From Micractinium sp. NFX-FRZ (Eukaryota > Chlorophyta > Trebouxiophyceae > Chlorellales > Chlorellaceae), in the NCBI GenBank assembly GCA_029339195.1, contig JAPTJF010000656.1, forward strand, positions 1-23,382: a stretch of 23,382 nucleotides of DNA, read 5' to 3'. Made by a program: the position numbers and the translations under genes. The notes beneath the pieces were generated by a model. The model ran no database searches. It was not told the origin of the DNA and was given only the letters and a program-made list of their open reading frames with translations. This document shows, one piece after another, positions 18,698-23,382 of this stretch (position 1 is its first letter; every line of letters begins with the position of its first letter).

Positions 18698-21600
18698 CGC
18701 GGGAGGGCAGGCGGGCGCACGGGTGCAAGAACATGCCCCGGCACAACTCTGCTGCCTCTGCTCACGCCGCCATGTGCTCACCGCGAAAGCCTCGACGACA
18801 GGGGAGTGGCGCAGGCGGCCCAGGTGGGCGGATAGCACGCGCTGTACCTCGCCTGCGGCAGGGACATGGCAGAGAAGCACCTGAGGTTGGTCTCAAGTAA
18901 ACGGAGTGCAGCATGGACGGGGTGGGCAGCACAAGTGGTTGGTGTCAGGGAAGTGGCGAGTGCAGGGCAGGGCGGTGAAGGGCACCCGCCGCTTCAGCAC
19001 GACTGCAAGCAGGCCGTCAGGGCAGCCCCCCTCGAGCGCCCCAACCCCTCACTTGTGATGGCAGGTGCCAAGCGCCTGGCCAGCGCCGCCGCTTCGATCC
19101 AGTCAGTCCTGCTGACTCATCGACAAAACAACACTCCCACACCCTGCGGCTCCCACACAACCCCAACCGCCCCCTCACTTGTGATGGCAGGCGCCAAGCG
19201 CCTGGCCAGCGCCGCTGCCTCCTGCAAGCTCTCGCCCGCAGGGGCTGCAGCTGCTGCAGCCCCGCCAGCAGCAGGGGCCTGGCCACCGCTGGTGCTGGCG
19301 CTGGTGCTGCGCTGCGAGGACAGCGCGCCCAGCAGGGCGGAGGACTCTTGAGACACGACGCGCTGCACGGCCGTGCCCACTTCCCGGGCAATCAGCGGCA
19401 CGTCGAGGGCGCCCACTGCAGGGGTGCCGGCGGGAGGGGGCGGAGCAAGGGCGGGATGAGAGGGGAAGGAGCGGCAGTGCTGTGGAGGACAAGGCAGACA
19501 CAACCATGCAGCCAGCCACGGAGCTAGGATGCTGGAGAGCAGGCAATGTGAGGCAGCGTGAGACGACCAACACCAGTCCGCCTGCCCCACCCCCCAGACC
19601 CTCAGCGATACAGCAACCAGCCGGCGCTCCATCCGGAGGCAAGGGGCGGCCCTCACCCGAGGACTGGCGCAGCGCCTGCATGATGCCGGTGAGCTGGCCC
19701 ATCAGCGAGAACCCTTAATCATAGCAACCAAACAACACGCCATCCCGAGGTAGGCGCTCTCACCCGAGGACTGGCGCAGCGCCTGCATGATGCCGGTCAT
19801 CTGGCCCATCAGCTGCTGCTGCCCCGCAGGGTTCACGCCCATCTGGCTCAGCATCAGCTGCCCCATGTTGAGGATCTCGGACGACATGGCGCCAGCTGGT
19901 GCACCCGGCCCGCCTGCGGGCGCGCCGGGGGCAGCGGCGGCAGCACCTCCGGCGGGTGCGCCAGCAGGCGCGCCGGGAACTGCGATCACAGGGACGGCCA
20001 CAGGGATAGCCTGCCCCGGGGGCCCCACGTTGAATCGGACCACTGGCGGGGTGCCTGCTGCGCCTGCTGCGCCAGCTGGCGCGGCGCCCGCCGCAGCTGG
20101 CTGCCCGCCCATCGCACCCCCCAGCATGCTGGACATGAGCTGCTGGAAGCTGAACTGAAAGGGGCCCTGGGCCTGAGCCTGCCCCTGGGCCTGCGCGCCA
20201 CCTGGCATGCCGCCAGCTGGCGCCCCCGGGTTGGGCGCCATCATGACGTCGACGGCTGCCGCAGGGAACACCAGGGACTGCATGTGCATGCGCACGGCTG
20301 CGGGCCTGGGCAGGGCAGGGTACGCGGTGGTGCCTGCGGCAGCAGCGGGCAGGGGCGTGGCGAGAGGGAGGGGGAATGGGGAATAGGGCATGTTGATTGC
20401 TGCACGGCAGGGAGGGCGTGTCCTGGCAACCGGTGCAGATCAGCCAACACACCAGCTCCTTTAAATAAAACTGGGGTGCCGGCAGGCAGCACCTGCGTGT
20501 TTCCGTCCCTTCCCCAGGCAGCCTCCCAGAAGACTGGCGGACCCCCAACCGCTACGCCAGGAACACAAAAGCCAAGCCCCAAGCTACTGCGGGCAACGGA
20601 TGCTGGCAGAGCATGCCCAGGCAGGTCGCATGCCCACGCAGCCCTGTTGACACCCAGAAGCCTGGCCGCCTGCACCAGGCCCCCGCCCCCTCACCCTGCA
20701 GCGAGATGTAGCCGGGGACTGCCCGGCTTATGAACTGATTGTTCTCCTCGACGCCTGCAGTGACGGAGAGCGGGTGGGGTGACAATGTCAGCGGCAGGGC
20801 GGCACCGCCAGCAGCCCCGCCAGCAAGGCAGCAGCAGCACAGCCACCACCAACAGCAGGGCAATTAGGGCACAGCACGGTGCCAGGGAGAGGGCAGATGC
20901 CGGGCACACCGCTTATGCTTATGCTTGTCCCGCATGAGCCCACCTGCATGAGCCCAGGTACTGCAGCACACGCATGCAGATCCCACCTGAGCCCACCCAC
21001 CTGAGCCCAGGTACTGCAGCACACGCATGAGCTCAGCGCTGGCGGCGCCCAGGCGGTACAGCCAGGTGGCCAGCCGGCGGATGTCGTCCTGCGGTGGTGG
21101 GTGCGTGGGGAGGGGGCTCATTCAGTAACGTGATGATGATGATGATGCTTGAGCAGGCTCGTCAGAACACGCTCATTAGAGCAGGCTCTTCAGAACGGGG
21201 TGGGGCGGGGACCTCCAGCACAGCCAGGTGGCCAGCCGGCCGCCGAGCGGGTGGGTGGGGACAAAGGCTTGGTGCAGGGTGATTGAGGGGAGCCAAGAAG
21301 GGTGCAGGCGTTTCGCAGAGCAGTGTCTGGGCGCAGGGCAGGCAGGCCTGGCCGGGCTGGTCTGACAGGCCAGGCACGGGCAGGGTGAAAACGGCAGGCA
21401 AGGGCAAAGCAGCAGGCAAGGGCTGGGCAGGCAGGCATGTGCACACAGCCAGCAGGCAGGTCCTGCACACGAGCTGCAAAGGCTCACTGCTGCTGCCACT
21501 CCGCGCGCGCCACTCACCGCCAGTGCATCGCGCGCCGCTCCAGGCGCGGTGGGCACCTCCGCCAGCCCTCTTAGACGCTCCGCAATACCCCAGGCCGCAC

Positions 21601-23382
21601 CCAGTGGCGTCTCCCCGCTGCCCGCGCCAGCAGGCAGGGCTGGTGGCGGGCCGCCCAGCTGCATCAGCAGGCGGCGTGCCAGCTCACCGCCCGCAACGGC
21701 CGCCAGGAGCAGCAGGTCGGCGTGGGGGAGCAGCACGCTGGTGCTGCCACCGCCGCCGCGCGCTGCAGCGGCAGAGCCGCCTGCGGGGCCGCCTGCCGCC
21801 GCCTCCTCCTCTTCTGAATCGCTGCCGTCGCTGGCTAGCGGGGGGAGGCCGTCCTCGTCATCCGCACCGTAGAACTCCATCCCCTCCTCGCCCTCCTCCT
21901 CCTCATCTTCTGAGCGGTAATCTTCCACCATCCCATCCTCTGTCTCCGTCTCCCACTCGCTCTCCCCCTCCTCACTCTCGCTGCCCCAATCCTCTACCAG
22001 AGCCGGCGGGCCGTCACTGGCGTGGGCCGGCGGGGCTGCTGCCGCCACTGGGGCTCCTGCCGCCGCTGGGGCTGCCGCCGTAGCCGCGCCGGCACCGGCA
22101 GAGCCCGTGCGCCGCGGCGGCACGCTGCGCCAGCCTGGGCGGCGTGCTGCGGCGGCGCGCCCCTGCTGCTGCTGCTGCTGCTGCTGCAGCCGCCCGGCCT
22201 GCGCCTCGCTGCCGCCCTCACCCTCCCCTTCGTCGTCCGAGAGTGCAAAGGAGCGCACGCGGCGCTCAGCCAGGGTGCTGCCGCCGTCGCCGGTCAGCCT
22301 GCAGGCGGGCAGGCAGGTGGGCGCGCATGCAGCCTCAGCACCAGTTGGCAAACACCGCACCCGGTGCTCCCGTGCATGGCCTGGTCCAGGGCGGCGTAGT
22401 CTGTGCCACTAGTGTGCACACATTTGCACGAGCACACACACACACACACACACACATCCACACACATACACGCCCGCAGGCACGACCGCTGAACAGCGGA
22501 GCACCCACCTGAGAAGGGGCTGGCCGGCAGCTTCCAGCACTCGGTTCACAGCCGCCCGCGTGGCGCCGCTCAGCTGCGCCGTCTCCAGCACGCCGCGAGC
22601 CGCCGCCACAAAGTTGCGCTGCCAGGCGACCATGCTGTGGCGCCAGGCGGCACGCTGAGGCGCAGGCACGTCTTGCAGCGCTGGGGGGAGGAAGGAGGGA
22701 GGGCGGGCGCGGGGGCGAGAGCAGGCAGGCAGGCAGGGTAAGCAGGGGCCGGGAGGTGGCCTGAGTTGCCATGCTGGCACGAGCCGCACACAAGTCACAT
22801 GCTGTCAAATAGTGCAGGGCTGTGCCACAGAGGCCAGCCTGCCGCTGAGAAGACCCGCTGAGCTGCACCCGCAGAGCATCTCACCCTGCTGCCTGGACCT
22901 CTATGCACCGCACTCACTGCAAACCGTGCCCCTGTGCACGAGAGCAAGCAGTACCCGGCCACGCATGGCCAGCACCCACTGCAACAGCAGCACACTCACT
23001 GGTGGGATCAATGTTGATGGCTGGCAGAGGCTCCCACTCCTCTGCCGCTGCGCCCTGCTGGCGGCGGCGTGGGCCGGCGCCGGCGCCGGCACTGCCGGGC
23101 CGGCTGCCACTGCCAGAGCCGCGGCTGCCCGGCCGGCTGGCACCCGAGCCGCCAATGCGGTTGCGAGTGCCGCCAATGTTGCTGCCGTCGCGCTCCATTT
23201 GGAGGAGCAGGCGGTCAAGGCCGTCAAGCACGTGGGCTGGGCCGCCGCCGGCGCCTGCCTCCTGAGAAGACTGGTACTGCTGGTACTGTTGCTGCAAAGC
23301 CTCCCACCAGGCCCCCATCTGCTGCTGCTGCTGCGCCGCCTGCCCTGCGCCCTGGCCGCCGGCGCCCGCTCCGCGCCCGCCG
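16388..23382 (-). CDS. BAG6/CIP73-like large Ala/Gly/Pro/Gln-rich protein, C-terminal part (5' end outside window)
   Basis: Eleven exons, all phase-consistent: 23382(partial)-23000, 22680-22509, 22298-21518, 21088-21001, 20754-20695, 20297-19764, 19415-19179, 18852-18782, 18488-17424, 17181-17052, 16680-16388; about 1270 residues visible. In order: a Gln-rich segment with LDGLDRLLLQMERDG; a helical exon (QRAAWRHSMVAWQRNFVAA); a long acidic exon rich in Glu/Asp with an 8-Gln run; helices IRRLATWLYRLGAA, MRVLQYLGSG and ENNQFISRAVPGYI; Met/Gln helices (LMGQMTGIMQALRQSSG); VQRVLSAHLGRLRHSPVVEA; a long Ala/Pro region with a duplicated ADLLSGLMSQLAAPSSRS; and a C-terminus with GFSDAYLAALPPR before an acidic end. 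The SDAYL ending and Met-rich helices recall plant BAG6/Scythe-like proteins, which have an N-terminal ubiquitin-like domain and act in chaperoning and degradation of proteins. That domain would lie to the right of the window. The family assignment is tentative; it could also be two fused or adjacent genes. Confidence 0.7.
16921..16972 (-). repeat. Intronic copy of the end of exon 17181-17052, with its donor site
   Basis: About 52 bp match 17042-17093 with a few differences. The copy includes the codons for LLGGLGGGAAPG and the GTGGGTGC donor. It lies in the intron downstream of the exon it copies. Confidence 0.85.
17671..17819 (-). repeat. 59-bp exonic direct repeat, two copies 90 bp apart
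   Basis: 17671-17729 and 17761-17819 are nearly identical and encode the twice-occurring SGADLLSGLMSQLAAPSSRS segment of the BAG6-like protein. Frame is preserved (spacing 90 bp). Confidence 0.9.
18667..18697. repeat. 31-nt G homopolymer in an intron of the BAG6-like gene
   Basis: An uninterrupted run of 31 G on the plus strand (C-run in the transcript), about 85 nt beyond the donor at 18781. It follows a GGAGAG purine stretch. The length may be imprecise, since such runs are prone to sequencing and assembly error. Confidence 0.9.
19045..19090 (-). repeat. Intronic copy of the end of exon 19415-19179, with its donor site
   Basis: 46 bp matching 19171-19216 with two differences. It carries the codons for LARRLAPAIT and the same GTGAGG donor, downstream of the true exon. 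Confidence 0.9.
19653..19706 (-). repeat. Intronic copy of the end of exon 20297-19764, with its donor site
   Basis: 54 bp matching 19760-19813 with two differences, covering MGQLTGIMQALRQSSG and a GTGAGG donor. Reading on from the upstream copy meets a stop before reaching it, and treating it as an extra exon breaks the frame, so it appears not to be coding. Confidence 0.9.
20949..20976 (-). repeat. Intronic 28-bp copy of the end of exon 21088-21001
   Basis: Identical over 28 bp to 21002-21029 (codons for MRVLQYLG). The donor itself is altered in the copy. Confidence 0.9.
21220..21240 (-). repeat. Intronic 21-bp copy of part of exon 21088-21001
   Basis: Identical over 21 bp to 21058-21078 (codons for RLATWL). 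It lies upstream of the exon in transcription order, next to a C-rich tract resembling the one before the true acceptor. Confidence 0.8.
22163..22186 (-). repeat. (CAG)8 coding repeat encoding poly-Gln
   Basis: Eight CTG units on the plus strand, read as CAG on the coding strand, give an 8-Gln run in the acidic exon of the BAG6-like gene. Confidence 0.9.
22433..22456. repeat. (CA)12 microsatellite in an intron of the BAG6-like gene
   Basis: Twelve perfect CA units followed by imperfect CACACA/TACA repeats up to about 22471, all within the intron between exons 22680-22509 and 22298-21518. Confidence 0.95.

Noticed and set aside
19653..19706. The intronic copy as an additional coding exon
   Set aside because: The possible acceptors give lengths that break the frame with the next exon, so the copy was not included in the gene model.

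Overview
This is nuclear DNA from a GC-rich eukaryote, most likely a green microalga of the Chlorella/trebouxiophyte type (inference). The evidence: coding sequence is split into many short exons with GT-AG introns (donors mostly GTGAGT or GTGGGT). Homologues look plant- or algal-like (alpha-expansin-like barrel, NAR1-type FNT channel, BAG6/CIP73-like protein). GC-rich trinucleotide repeats encode Ser, Gly, Ala and Gln runs. TGTAA, the chlorophyte polyadenylation signal, follows two genes. All exon boundaries below were derived by hand from splice sites and frame continuity.

Layout: five genes lie head-to-tail on the minus strand. In transcription order these are: a large BAG6/CIP73-like ubiquitin-pathway protein (23382 to 16388, 5' end outside the window); a 333-residue formate/nitrite/bicarbonate channel of the FNT/NAR1 family (15902 to 13415); and three tandem expansin-like genes (12215-9515, 8106-5526, 4215-1255). 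A possible exon of an unidentified plus-strand gene touches the left edge.

The expansin trio is the most distinctive part. Each gene has eight exons with the same intron phases. Each encodes a signal peptide, an expansin-type double-psi barrel with the HFD motif, a conserved linker of about 110-130 residues unknown to me, and then, in place of the usual C-terminal CBM63 domain, one to three six-cysteine modules (three, two and one in the genes from left to right). The module has the ShKT-like spacing also seen in cysteine-rich modules of green-algal cellulases. Low-complexity tails differ between copies. This looks like a recently expanded family of secreted wall-modifying proteins whose targeting modules vary in number.

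The BAG6-like gene shows a second unusual pattern. In at least five places, a short stretch of an exon end has been copied into the neighbouring intron, and three of these copies carry an intact duplicate 5' splice site. A 59-bp exonic repeat and a 31-G run add to this.

The intergenic stretches hold promoters and 3' UTRs. A TGTAATGG element is conserved 260-310 bp upstream of all three expansin starts.
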